Shown: positions 20,401-28,769 of the stretch, piece after piece
Layout of the letters: each line of letters opens with the position of its first letter
Numbering within the stretch: the first letter of the stretch is position 1
Assembly: GCF_003589595.1 (NCBI RefSeq)
Contig: NW_020653726.1
Span: 12,453,807 to 12,517,806 of the forward strand
DNA: 64,000 nucleotides
Origin: Hyposmocoma kahamanoa
Lineage: Eukaryota; Arthropoda; Insecta; Lepidoptera; Cosmopterigidae
Direction: 5' to 3'
Notes under the pieces: generated by a model
Database searches by the model: none
Told to the model about the DNA's origin: nothing
What the model saw: the letters and a program-made list of their open reading frames with translations, nothing else
Translations under genes and position numbers: made by a program

Positions 20401-23086
20401 ATAATTTCGTAAATATTTTTTTATTTACTTTATAGCAGTTTAGGGTAATTTTCAGGTTAGTTTTACCTAATTCCGGTGGCAATTGTTATTATATAAATAT
20501 TCTAGAATATTATCATAAAATATTACTTAATATACGGGTGTAGTGTGCTGAAATATTATTGAATATTTCACGGTAATATATTTGAATACTTAATAAAAAT
20601 TGCCACCGAAATTAGGTACAGAAAACTAACCTGAAAATTACCCTTTAAAATCTTCTTTATAAAAAAAAACTGTACGGTACGTGTGTAATTATTATATATT
20701 TGATCTCTGAGTATATATAAGAATGATAACAGGTATTTGTACTTGTAAAGGCATTTAATTATGGAAATAACGTACTAAATATGCTTAACATAGAATATAG
20801 ATTGATAAAATATTTAGAGGTAGAAAATATTATCGAAGGCCGCTCCCTGAGGCAACGTGCCCAGGAGACTAGCAATATTTCCCCTTTGGATCGCTGAACT
20901 TATTAGCGGAAGTAGCTACCAGCCTTCGGGTCACCGAAGGCTTAAACGAGGCGAACTAAAGCTCATTAGCGAGGAGTTTCGGTTATAGCCCCCAGAGATC
21001 CAGGGCTTTCACCGCAAAGCTGTAGCATTGGCTAAGGTTGGCGAATTTGGCTTTTTGCGGTTCTTGATCGCTCTAGCGGCAGCGCCACAGTTCTACTAAA
21101 TTACATTTATAACGTAATTGTACTGTCAACGGATAGATTATTTTAAATTACAAAAATTGTGTTTGAAATGGACTTTTAAGACATGGAAAAACAAACTAAT
21201 TACCATAGCGAACAATCGATTCAAGTATTTTTTTAATAATCAATACAAACACACAGAGATTTGCACATAAAAGCACTTCTCAACCACTTGATGTATCGAT
21301 CGTCCAGGGCAGGAAGAATTGCAACTACGAGTAAATGATCAGTGTCAACTGTATACTTTCGATTGCTTTATAACTACAAACTGTAATGTCAAATGAAATG
21401 AATACGGGTAGTAGAGGACAACTACGATAAAATCAAAATTGGTTTTTGTGACACTGCACAATTATACAAATGTAAACTCTGTTATGGTGATAAATCTGTC
21501 AAAGATTGCTCATAGATGGCGCTACGACTAAAAAGTCGTTGAAAGACCAAGTACAAAGACACGACGCAAGCACATAGAAAAATTCGTGAGGTCCGTTGGT
21601 TCGTTCCGTGGCTTAGTTGGTATAGCGTCTGGCACGGTATGCAAGAAGACGTCGGTTCGAATCCGACCGGATCGAAGGAATTTTTTCTAGAAGGAGTGTT
21701 TTTTCTGAGTGTTTGATCTTTGTATTAATAATTATAACAAACTAGTGGAGTAATTTCACAAAAAATAATTGAATATCAATTCAATAAAAAATTAATTAAG
21801 TAAACTCTGTTATGTTTACAAAAATATAATAAAAAGTAAATTGGAATGTTCGTTGGGTTTTGCTTTTTAAAATATGATATTTAATTAATTTATAACTTTC
21901 GAACTATACTGATAAATAGGGTGGTTTGCATTAATATTAGACATAACTGTTTTAGTAGATCTCCTTGTGAAAGAGTTCGTCCAGGGTAGTAATGCCACCT
22001 TACCTATTTCTGCCGCCAAGCAGTAATGTCAGCGTAAGTGTGTTACGGTTTTGAAGGGTTAGGGCGCATTTATTCGAGACGAATTTCACCGCGCTCGCCC
22101 TTTTCGCCCTGCGCGGTCGCCGCGCGGTCGAAGAGCGGAATCCGCGTTGCCGCCGTGCAGCGACCGCGTGCGTCTAACTGTCATGGCAAAATACGCTCTA
22201 TTTGTTTAGATTTTCTGTTTTAATTTAAATGAGCGTTCCGGACACGCGGGCTAGCCTGGCTTGAATTTGGTCTACGCGGCGGCCCGCGCCGTAATTTTAT
22301 TGAGAGGAATTTAAATGTTGTTGCATAATAAATAGAATTCAGATTATTATATCGCCATTAATGTACATGAAGGCGTAGTTACTGGGCGGTAGCCGCGCGA
22401 CGGCCGCGCGAAAACTTTCTTCTCGTGTAACTGGGCGCTACGGGTGCTGGTGAAATTACAGGCACATGGGACTTGTCAACTTATGTCTCAGGGTGACGGG
22501 CACAATGGCAGTGCCCCTGAGATCTTTGCGATTTGAAGCTCTGAATGGTACTGCAACTACAACTACAAATTTATCATCAGGAGCACGACTTGTTGGTCCC
22601 GTCACGTGAAACTATAAAAAAACTGGTTGATGACTTTACCATCTCAGTCAGCCATGATCATGAGACCTGCAAACGGCCGGTTGTTTGTTTGCATAAACAA
22701 AATATATGCGATTTATACCCGAAAAAAATTTAAGTAGTTTCATGCCCAATAAAAAGTAGATTATAGTTGGACTAAAGATACAAAGAATTGTCTAAACTAC
22801 ACAATCTCACATGTTTGGTGAAAGAATTGAAAACATTTATCCATCCCTTAAACTGGTGAAAATTTTTAATTCGAGATAGATTGGAGGAGATTAATTAAAA
22901 CGACTACAAATCACATTTTCTATTTCAGTGAACGTGGTCCGCATCGAGCCCGCACCTACCCAGCTGCCTGTCAAAATCATTAGCTCGGACCCCAATTTAT
23001 CGGCTCAACGCAAAATAGACCGTATGCTAATCGCTCTGTTGTTGTTTGCATGTCATTTTATTTCTGAAAGTATTAATTCCGTTTAA
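5460..23086 (+). CDS. 3' end of an Ig-like, probably GPI-anchored cell-surface protein (two exons), partial
   Basis: Two exons join in phase. Exon A (5460-5676) follows a TATCAACAG acceptor, is open throughout, and ends TTTCTG|GTAAGTAC (phase 1). Exon B (22929-23086) follows a TATTTCAG acceptor, restores the frame and ends in TAA at 23084-23086; AATAAA lies at 23246. The joined product is 123 residues: a stretch with the pattern VDITCLSTIP followed by FADVQNHTISVNVV, like the F and G strands of an Ig fold, then a polar linker and a C-terminal hydrophobic segment (MLIALLLFACHFI) with a short tail, as in GPI-anchor signals. The layout recalls insect Beat-family guidance ligands, but that is a guess. 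Upstream exons, including the start, are outside or unrecognised. The inferred 17.25-kb intron holds the receptor gene and many transposons. Confidence 0.5.
5885..6045 (-). repeat. Repeat A copy, minus strand, partial
   Basis: The inverted right half of repeat A: poly-T, then GTGACAGGACGAACAAGTC, the counterpart of the GTGACGGGC block, and GACATAAGTTGACAAGTCCC. It stops abruptly at about 6045, the equivalent of a 5' truncation. Confidence 0.75.
6046..7261. other. Non-coding DNA; small RTE-tail echo at 6415-6450
   Basis: TACCGTCCTCTTTCACTCTTTG at 6419-6440 echoes the sequence next to the RTE tail at 4948-4972, so it is probably a small fragment of that LINE end. No gene was recognised in the rest. 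Confidence 0.4.
7262..7480 (+). mobile_element. tRNA-derived SINE (family S1)
   Basis: A tRNA-like head (about 7277-7333) has an A-box-like GATGGCACAGCAGTTAG and a B box AGTTCGATTCC at 7318-7328. The body contains GTCTGAGTATTCTGGG, which resembles GTCTGGGTGTTCTGGG in the copy at 26401. It is too diverged for a functional tRNA. Confidence 0.6.
7738..8625. repeat. Divergent tandem array, unit 120-135 bp, about six to seven units
   Basis: A segment like TTGTATGGCAGCCATATTG recurs at 7951, 8084, 8205 and (mutated) 8339, with related words at 7742, about 8470 and 8600. Each is followed by GAAAAATGGCGAAAAA, then a piece like AACACTCCTAGAGACCC and one like TTTTCAGTCGAATT. Units are 70-90 percent alike by eye, so the array is old. 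Open frames through it are accidental. Confidence 0.7.
8630..9484. other. Region upstream of the gustatory receptor
   Basis: AT-rich, including a TATA-type simple tract at 8880-8957. No promoter motif is distinctive, but any receptor promoter would lie in the last few hundred bases. Confidence 0.4.
9485..12590 (+). CDS. Gustatory receptor (insect chemoreceptor superfamily), complete four-exon gene
   Basis: Exons: 9485-10162, 10252-10332, 12082-12211 and 12430-12590 (1050 bp, 349 residues plus stop). Donors are GTAAGC, GTGAGT and GTAATA; acceptors are TTTTAG, TTTTTAG and CACAG; phases are 0, 0 and 1 and all join in frame. The long first exon and three short C-terminal exons are the classic Gr arrangement. 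Hydrophobic segments fall near residues 45-63, 75-92, 123-143, 147-171, 228-240, 255-274 and 325-346. The last (VCVGYIFAFIQ) sits where Grs carry the conserved TYhhhhhQF helix; its Thr is replaced by Gly, but the Tyr and Gln are kept. At 349 residues it is short for the family (usually 350-480). Grs form ligand-gated cation channels in taste neurons; the ligand cannot be predicted. The ATG is the first in the open frame. No neighbouring receptor was recognised. Confidence 0.88.
10413..10863. mobile_element. MITE of about 450 bp (family M450), in receptor intron 2
   Basis: The ends CAGGTGGGGTAAGAAGAAC and (inverted) CTCTTACACCACCTG form imperfect terminal inverted repeats. The same element recurs at 26868-27314, matching over nearly the full length with words such as TTTGACAGTTG, GAGGTATA and AACATGTAAAGCTGA (here AATATGTAAAGCTGA). 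There is no coding potential. It lies wholly inside the receptor intron and would be removed by splicing. Confidence 0.65.
11636..11665 (-). repeat. SINE S2 3'-end fragment, minus strand
   Basis: ATAACGCACACACTCAACAT matches the tail end of SINE family S2 (compare 26325-26347, 34918-34945 and 56090-56165). Confidence 0.4.
11922..12048. repeat. GC-rich foldback immediately before receptor exon 3
   Basis: The arms 11922-11975 and 11995-12048 are imperfect inverted copies: GGGGCTAGCACGATAGGGCG on the left and CGCCTTATCGTGCTAGCCC on the right. The loop is about 20 bp. The right arm ends 33 bp before the exon 3 boundary, so the hairpin covers or borders the branch-point region. It is probably a small foldback or MITE. 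Confidence 0.7.
12591..12760. other. Receptor 3' flank
   Basis: Begins at the receptor stop. A short open stretch ending in a GTAAGG-like donor near 12718 could be a decayed receptor fragment, but I could not align it convincingly. No poly(A) signal is obvious before the LINE fragment begins. Confidence 0.3.
12765..13760 (+). pseudogene. LINE reverse-transcriptase remnant (Jockey/CR1-like), 5'-truncated and frameshifted
   Basis: At about 12800-12880 the frame reads LLNDLPPYVRDGHVQMCADD, the palm region ending in a degenerate form of the Y/F-A-D-D catalytic box. The frame then shifts, and 12888-13673 carries the RT thumb and downstream region: TTFLGFQVDSGLTWESHIDKL and YGVGFWG are typical of arthropod Jockey/CR1-type LINEs, followed by the ILTIPAM block of the C-terminal tail. 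The fingers domain and ORF1 are missing. A T-rich 3' region follows to about 13770. The element has no functional RT. Confidence 0.75.
13874..14065 (+). repeat. 5' LTR of the Ty3/gypsy element
   Basis: 192 bp. TG start, GA end, with AATAAACATGTCTC inside that may serve as the polyadenylation signal. Paired with the LTR at 18220. Confidence 0.92.
14574..15630 (+). pseudogene. gag of the Ty3/gypsy element, broken
   Basis: Three frame segments (from ATG at 14574, 14776-15009 and 15100-15630) together resemble a Ty3/gypsy Gag. The last has a capsid-like part (residues 1-80, with FTDGLSNPRLSTIV) and then a Asn/Gly/Arg/Lys-rich RNA-binding tail (residues 110-165) without a clear CCHC zinc knuckle. 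At least two frame breaks separate them. Confidence 0.65.
15700..16693 (+). pseudogene. pol of the Ty3/gypsy element: protease, truncated RT and RNase H, broken
   Basis: A protease-like LLIDS motif at about 15730 is followed directly by an in-frame stop at the catalytic turn. Most of the RT, including the region where the Y-x-D-D box belongs, is absent: the sequence jumps from protease-like frame to the RT thumb near 15960. The thumb block (FAQYYRRFILNFAEIAHPV, about 16025-16085) leads to RNase H with QTDASKLGLGAVLS (16220), VIELELLAIVWAVRHF (16327) and TDHRPLIYLC (16412), ending in the YVPGRHNAAADALSRI block at 16510. Frameshifts lie near 16210 and 16460. Confidence 0.78.
17051..18073 (+). 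pseudogene. Integrase of the Ty3/gypsy element, broken
   Basis: 17051-17581 carries the HHCC zinc domain (H of SGHAGVNR, then KCKRCQ) and the start of the catalytic core (VSLDLMGPL supplies the first Asp). The second catalytic region reads EIITCRQ, so the usual Asp is lost. The frame breaks near 17540; the continuation with an HE-type third block and the PYELVFG motif runs to about 17760, and 17738-18073 holds the basic C-terminal domain. Confidence 0.75.
18220..18415 (+). repeat. 3' LTR of the Ty3/gypsy element
   Basis: 196 bp, matching 13874-14065 with scattered substitutions and a few small indels; followed by the TTAT target duplication. Confidence 0.92.
18657..19320 (-). mobile_element. 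Internally deleted hAT transposon nested in the MH MITE
   Basis: The terminal inverted repeats are TGGAGATGCGCCGAGTAC (18657) and GTACTCGGCGCATCTCTA (ending 19320), 18 bp with one mismatch. Both sides carry the exact 8-bp direct repeat ATCGTTAC (18649-18656 and 19321-19328), the hAT signature. Subterminal regions repeat ACTCGG many times in both orientations, as transposase-binding arrays do. Only the C-terminal transposase domain remains. Confidence 0.93.
18926..19315 (-). pseudogene. hAT transposase C-terminal dimerisation domain fragment
   Basis: 129 residues on the minus strand. From about residue 45 it follows the hAT dimerisation pattern: FLWWAGHKTRYPKLAQLA, LCAPASTVYSERLF and EAGNV. 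The catalytic D-D-E region and the BED zinc finger are missing, so it cannot be an active transposase. The first 40 residues are read from the terminal repeat region and are not native protein. Confidence 0.85.
19447..20129. other. AT-rich DNA without recognised features
   Basis: A 67-residue frame at 19779-19982 shows no domain or splice context. Nothing else was recognised. Confidence 0.4.
20130..20345 (+). pseudogene. Mariner transposase C-terminal remnant
   Basis: The plus frame near 20185-20340 reads YSSDIAP, then DFDNEKSVKQHLKQY and DWNYYEREILKLP, which follows the mariner transposase tail (the YSPDLAP box, then EKSVKQHL and the FYERGI...LP block). The third catalytic Asp is lost with a short deletion after the YS.DIAP box, and no terminal repeats are visible. 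It is a different mariner lineage from the one at 59493. Confidence 0.65.
20443..20643. mobile_element. Palindromic MITE, about 50-bp TIRs
   Basis: A 201-bp element. The left end GGGTAATTTTCAGGTTAGTT and the right end AACTAACCTGAAAATTACCC continue as inverted copies through TTAGG...ATTGCCACCG-type sequence for about 50 bp. TTTA flanks both sides. The centre is AT-rich and non-coding. Confidence 0.85.
20830..21105. other. GC-rich island of unknown origin
   Basis: This stretch is clearly richer in G and C than its surroundings, has stops in every frame, and contains the short inverted pair CTTCGG/CCGAAG near 20933-20959. It is probably a decayed transposon fragment, but I do not recognise the family. 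Confidence 0.35.
21440..21740 (+). mobile_element. tRNA-derived SINE (family S3)
   Basis: A tRNA-like region has a good A box (TGGCTTAGTTGG, 21609-21620) and a perfect B box (GGTTCGAATCC, 21654-21664). The 3' body has GATCGAAGGAATTTTTTC and GATCTTTGTATTAATAATTATAA, shared with 27774-27890 and, inverted, with 49975-50090. Homology with the 27-kb copy also extends about 120 bp upstream of the tRNA-like part (AAATCTGTCA...AGATGGC). Confidence 0.72.
21955..22615 (+). repeat. Repeat A copy interrupted by a MITE
   Basis: The left part (21957-22059, from CTCCTTGTGAAAGAGTTCGTCC to GAAGGGT) and the right part (22441-22615, from GGGTGCTGGTGAAATTACAG to CCCGTCACGTGAAACTATAAAAAAAC) together make one nearly full-length repeat A. 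Confidence 0.85.
22062..22438. mobile_element. GC-rich MITE nested in repeat A
   Basis: The left end GGGCGCATTTATTCGAGACG and the right end (inverted) GCGCCCAGTTACACGAGAAG form imperfect terminal inverted repeats of about 35 bp, including a CCGCGCG-type inner part. TA flanks both sides (TTA left, TAC right), within the repeat-A sequence GAAGGGTAAGGGTGC. The interior is GC-rich with CGCGGTCGCCGCGCGG and codes for nothing. Confidence 0.75.
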
Positions 23087-23868
23087 AGATAGATAAAAAT
23101 CACACTCTGCAAATGTAAGGTGCATTATTTACCAAGTCTACGCAGCTCTTCTCCTGTAAACAACTTTTAACCTCTTAATACCCAATTAACTACAATGGAA
23201 AAGCGCTAAGCGCCCAAAGTACGTTAAAATGTACTAATACAAAGAAATAAATGTACAAAGTGCATTAAAATCAATATGTATTATAATTACATGCTTCTTT
23301 GGCCCAAGCAAGGAGGTATGAAAAACTCAATACATATAGATATACATAACATAGATACCCTATGGTCGTATAGAATATTATAAAGTTAAATTCAAATGCA
23401 ATATTTTCATTATGACGTACACTGGGCATTTATGTAACCATAGGAATAATATTGTTTGGGTCTGAATCACTTCACATGTTATGTACATTTTGACGTACGT
23501 GGGGCCTTGGGAGCCCACGCGATCATTCGCGATGCATTGTACTAACATTTCAAATCGGGAATTATTAGAACGTGTTTACGTTGTGTATGATGGTATTTTG
23601 AAAAACATAGCGAAGATGGATAAAGATTCCACCAGTGAGATGAAAACGTAACATCATATCACCAGTATGCTCGTGACCGCGACCAGTGCAACCTGACCCA
23701 AAGGTGGGTTAAAATAGGTTCGTGTCAAAATACCAATTAAAATTGTTAAATCGCGTTTATTTCCGTTTTGAAATATCTTGTGCTGTGCTGCTCTCCTTGT
23801 CATAAATAACACATTTTCATTTCGGTAACTTTCCAGATATTGGTATCTAAAGTTTTATTGACACCCAA
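23087..23868 (+). other. 3' untranslated region and downstream of the Ig-like gene
   Basis: AATAAA occurs at 23246, about 160 bp after the stop of the Ig-like gene and is a reasonable polyadenylation signal. Beyond it the DNA is AT-rich without recognisable features apart from a slightly GC-richer patch at 23490-23740. Confidence 0.4.
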
Positions 23869-24119
23869 GAGTGAGATTTTTAGCAGCGATGCAAACACGC
23901 GTTCGTGAACCGCGTGATTGCATTGCTACATTTGCGATTTTAGGCGATTGCATCGATGCAATGGCCTATAAATCCCAATTGTAGCGATGCACTCGCGCAT
24001 TTCTATCGATGCAGTCGCGCGCTTGTATCGCTACTTGACATCACGTGCGTGTGTAGACGATTAGCATGATCATGCATCGCTACTGCATCGCTGCTAAAAG
24101 TCGCCGTGTGTAACCACTC
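23869..24119. mobile_element. TGCATCG-rich MITE (family MH), copy 2
   Basis: It ends TGTGTAACCACTC followed by TTA. The left end keeps TTTTTAGCAGCGATGC but has lost the outermost TTACACAC block. TGCATCG and its complement recur throughout. Confidence 0.7.
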
Positions 24120-26323
24120 TTAGAAATGTCAAACGCTGATTTCGCTTAACAATAAAACTGAAACTAAATAAGATATAACAAACCGCTTATAGCAGGTTGT
24201 AGATCTGTTTTCCCTGAATCCAGATATATTAATAACTCAATTTTGCTAAAAATAACGATTAGGTTAGTTATGATATGGAGGGTAGTGTGCTTTGCTATTT
24301 TGACTAAACGTGGAGAAATTAAAGTAACAAATTGCTTATGGTTGATTAAATACAGCTCTTTTCCACTCTGCTTTGGTAGATAATGGACCTTTTTCCTTTT
24401 CAAGAGGGTTTCCGAAATGCCTCTAGCCCATTATCGCTATGATCTGTAAGATATATTATCATCGCTGCTATCTATAGCATACTGTCTACATATAGGTCTT
24501 TTTGACTATATAAAATCATCAATTTGGAGATTTATATGCATATGCAGCCTTTATAAACATCTTAATCTATACCAACATATAATGGAATTTGACACTATCT
24601 GTACACATGATATTTTCTTTTCATTATCAGGATCAATTTGAGAAGTTATTATTGTAATTAGGTACAATCGCCTGCAGTGAAATGTAATATATAACCATGA
24701 CAAAATTATGTTCTGAAATATTGTAGTTTAGCATAGAAACAAAGAAACTTCTATACTGATGAGTAGTGCTTTTCATTAAATTGTTCTCAAGAGGATGGAG
24801 GAAGATGAGATGATGAAGTTGTTGTTTTCTAATACAAGGAACTTAAAGAAAAATAGTGTAAAGCCTTGTAGTTTTGTATTGGAAAAAGAAACGGTGTAGA
24901 ACTGTTAGTACCATTTTCCACTGAGCGACTAGCCGCGAGCGTCGCACCCCTACCTGCTAGTTTTACTCCCGAGTCGCAGGCGCGTCAATCTTTAAGGTCA
25001 GAGGTGGACAAGTACCCGGTTTTTTTCCCGACGCTTTATTACCGCCTTATTTAAATCGAGTTAAAACCCATTAACGTCCGAAATCAACGGCAATAACATT
25101 TACAACTGTTGTAAATCGGGTTGGTAGATCTAGATGATTCGATTGGCCTTTCTATTGAATCGTTTCGCTTGAAAATCGCATTGAAATAAATCGATACAAA
25201 AATCGTTACATCGTATGCAATTTGAATGGATATTCATAAAAATCTAATTGTAATGTGCATCCTTAGTAGTGAGAACACAAAGGCTTGCAAGGTGAGTGGA
25301 GTTTCGTCCAAAAAAGATTCTTTACCAAATTCCGTTATCGCCTTTTCCGCCCAAGATTTTGGACACAAATAGGTTAATACCCGGGCAGTTTGATTGTTGT
25401 ATATTGGCTATGGTATATAAGTTATTTCAATAAACAGGAATCCCCGCAACTAGCCGCTTATGGGAAAATGTGTGTAAAGCATTGACAGTCGCATATTGAT
25501 TATTTAAAATAAAGTGTAAGAGGATGTGTCATAATATTTTTAATAAACTCTTCTAAAGAGGCTATATTACAAATGAAAATTAGATTTTCGTAGTGAATAT
25601 TTAATGAACATGATTTCTCGACGTGACATTTCATGAATGACGGTAACATGCCAGGCAATTGAAGATCTTTACAATTTTTTTTATTATAAAACTTAATTAT
25701 CAAACTTTTAATGTTACTATTTTTATTAATCTTATTTTAATGATAGTTTAATGATGTATACATGTGTTTCTTTTGAATTAGGAAAAAAATGTTGACGAAA
25801 ATTCTAAATTCCACTTATTTCAGGCTAGAAACGCAGCTTGTATATTTTCAGTTTAATTTACCTTACTTACGCATAATTATGAGACTGAATTAGAAGAATA
25901 GGTATTTATATGAACGGATTTTGACAACCCTAACCCCAGATCCTTTGAGTCTACTCACATGTGCAATCAGGACAAATTTCAACTCGTATATAACAACGTT
26001 TCCTAGATTACGTCTGTTAAACTAAGCGGATTCATAATAAGGAACGAATTCAATAACAGAAACCGACGTAAACTACTTATTTTCATAGTTTAGGGGATTG
26101 CGACTTTTTTCTTTGATATAAGAAGGGAGAAGATTGGGAACCGCTGGCAAAGCAGCTTCATTTGTTTAAAAATTACAATTTTAAAACAAATGACGTAGAT
26201 CTGTATTAAGTGAAAAAGAAGACGCAGTATCCATATAACACGTATTAAATGAAATCACGTAACTCTAAACAAATATATACCTACTAACTAATAAACAGAG
26301 AAAGTCTTATTTAATTAAACACT
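24120..26323. other. AT-rich DNA without recognised features
   Basis: Open frames here are short and low-complexity. A GC-richer patch at 24920-24990 (GCGACTAGCCGCGAGCGTCGC) may be an old MITE piece. No splice-supported exon was found. Confidence 0.4.
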
Positions 26324-26324
26324 A

Positions 26325-26347
26325 ATAATAACGCACACACTCAACAT
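26325..26347 (-). repeat. SINE S2 3'-end fragment, minus strand
   Basis: TAATAATAACGCACACACTC is the tail junction of family S2 with its (TAA)n repeat. Confidence 0.4.
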
Positions 26348-26400
26348 AGCCTTAAAATACATACATAGCCTTTAAAACTTGTTATTTCTTTCTAATTACT

Positions 26401-26620
26401 GACGACCTCGGTGGCCCAACGGTTTACGGGATGGGGAAATCTCGGGTTCGATTCCTGGTAGAACTAAGTCCGTAAGTAATAAGTTCTGGTCTGGGTGTTC
26501 TGGGAAGTGCCCCAAAGTGAATTCCGTTACTCTGGTACTCATAATCCAAGGAATTCCCTAGTTTGAGGCCAGGAGTAAATGAGTGTGACTAATGACGTGC
26601 ACCGTTTGCAAGCTGACGGA
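26401..26620 (+). mobile_element. tRNA-derived SINE (family S1)
   Basis: The tRNA-like head has CCTCGGTGGCCCAACGG as A-box region and a perfect B box GGTTCGATTCC at 26445-26455. The body contains GGTCTGGGTGTTCTGGG, as in the 7262 copy. It is more intact than that copy. Confidence 0.72.
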
Positions 26621-26867
26621 TGAGTAAGATTTATTTAATCATTCAGAAAACAAACACATTCGTTCTTATACCGAGAACGATAACTTATATAAACTGTATG
26701 CATACAGACAAGGCATTATGATATCATAATAATTAACATGTAAGTGACAGGAAAGTTTATGATTTAAAAGTACACGACAAGTTGCCATCGTAAAACACCC
26801 ATCTGACATTTTTTATAATTTACAAACTACACATAAAGTTTAAAGAAAATTTAAACACTACTAAGAT

Positions 26868-27314
26868 CAGGTGGGATAAGAGGAACAACGGGGGAAGAGG
26901 GACTTGAAGCCTTAAACCATAATGTAAAGAATTTTAGCACTATAGTCTACCAGTCGATTAAACAGACAAATGAGTTTAAACGATTTCAGAGAGAGAGAGA
27001 GAAATCTAAAAGGCGGAAAAAACAAATTTGACAGTTGTGGAATCTTGAGAATACGAGGTATATATTATACATTACCTTCATAAGAAATACATATAGGATG
27101 AATGTTGACGAAAAGGGGAAGAGAAACGTTAGCACAATCTACACGTTTTCGACAAATACATCGTATACATTGAATTTAACATAATGATTATCAAAACATG
27201 TAAAGCTGATAAACAAAGGCCAGTTTAGTGTATATCAAAATTATTATTAGAGTTTATGTGCTCTTCCTAGAGCTCAAAGCATTTCACTTAAAATAATGTA
27301 CGTTCCTCTACTCC
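26868..27314. mobile_element. M450 MITE, second copy
   Basis: Begins CAGGTGGGATAAGAGGAAC and ends near CGTTCCTCTACTCCA (imperfect inverted ends). It aligns along its length with 10413-10863. A (GA)n expansion at 26988-27001 is private to this copy. Confidence 0.65.
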
Positions 27315-27654
27315 ATTATATTTAAAAAAATGTGCCGGCTCACATGTTTGATGCATACTCCAAAGTTTCATATTGCTCAAAATCAACCATAAAGCCTCTT
27401 TACCTATTGACTGACTTATTTTTTCCGCCAAATAAGAACTACCAGGAAAATGAAAAATAACGGACTCTCCGTCATCACGTAATTAATAAACGTAGCTACC
27501 GCGACGACTATCATAACGTCTTACTGGGCCTACGTGACCTCGGGGGATAATTAGGGGTCTATAGCCCACTAGCCCTTACCTTGATATCCTTACTAAATAA
27601 GCCACTAGTTAATATAGTTCATTAGATAAAATTATTCGATAAATAAGACACATT
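27315..27654. other. Non-coding DNA
   Basis: No feature recognised in this 340-bp spacer between the MITE and the SINE. Confidence 0.35.
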
Positions 27655-27890
27655 TTTAACTAAAAAGTAGAGAATAAAAAACTATCATAGATTTGTCACA
27701 GATGGCATAAACTCGTTAAAACAAAAAAGTCTGTAAGAAACGCATAAAGAAATTCGTAAATACTGTTGCCTCGATCTGTAGCTCAGTTGGTAGAGCGGTT
27801 GCTCTGAATTGACATTCAGACACAGGTTCGAGTCCTATCAGATGAAGGAATTTTTCTTTGTGTTCGATCTTTGTATTAACAATTATAAAA
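27655..27890 (+). mobile_element. tRNA-derived SINE (family S3), second copy
   Basis: A box TAGCTCAGTTGG (27779-27790), B box GGTTCGAGTCC (27825-27835). The D arm (GCTC/GAGC) and T arm would fold, but the acceptor stem has only five of seven pairs and the anticodon loop is the wrong size, so this is a SINE head rather than a tRNA gene. Tail GATCTTTGTATTAACAATTATAA matches the 21.4-kb copy. Confidence 0.72.
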
Positions 27891-28015
27891 AGAAGTATTT
27901 ATTATTGCATATCCGTACACTATTTAATAAGACTTGTTTTCAATACAATTGTCGAAATTTTGCTCTAATTGCTAGAGTTTCGCGACGTGACCACAAAAAC
28001 CATAATATTATTTAG

Positions 28016-28769
28016 CATGTGAGTAGACTTTTACTACGGTATAAAATACTTTTACAGCTGAAAACTATAAGTAACAAGTCAGCACTTTCATTGTTGGAAA
28101 ACCCTGAAAACTAAATAATAAATATTTATTATAATCAAACACAAAGAAATAACGGCAGTAATATTATGCAGCCAGTATTAAATTGCTGTCTAAGTATTAT
28201 GTACCGTTCCTTAAAAAATGTCCATAATTTAGCATAAAAATGTAACCAAAGACAATGTAAAGTTTGTAATAAAGATGTCGCTTAAACATGAAATGACAGC
28301 AAACACTGGGACTCCTTTTCATTTGAATAATCTTGAGTAACTTCCAAGTAATAACTCTATTCGACTTTATAGTTCCAGCGATTGTATAACGATTAACCAT
28401 ATCTTTAAGATGTCACATATTCTACTCAAATTCCTTAATTCCAAGTTCCCAGATTTTATCGGACAATGTTTTTGTCATAATTTTGTAAATAATCAAGTAA
28501 AGTTTAAAATAAAAATGTTAAAGAAGGGCAATATAAAATTTTGTAACACCATAGCGAATGTGCAGCCACTCACACTTCGCCGTTTTTCTGAGTAAGGGAC
28601 AAAGTTACTAATGACTTTGCATGTTTCTTGTTCATATTTTAAAGTTTTAATTGGTTTATGCAGCACTAAAGTAAGTTGCAAGGAAATTGCTTCAGGCTTG
28701 CGGTTTCACGTGATAAACCGATAATTTAGCTACTAAAGTTAATATCATAGTTCAACAAGACAAGTATGG
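28016..28769. other. AT-rich DNA without recognised features
   Basis: Two overlapping 60-residue frames at 28410-28681 lie on opposite strands and show no domain. Confidence 0.35.

Noticed and set aside
21594..21676. tRNA gene
   Set aside because: Good A and B boxes, but no proper anticodon arm and a repeated tail; SINE family S3.
27774..27846. tRNA gene
   Set aside because: The D and T arms look good, but the acceptor stem has only five of seven pairs, the anticodon loop is the wrong size, and the same sequence with the same tail recurs at 21440. It is a SINE head.
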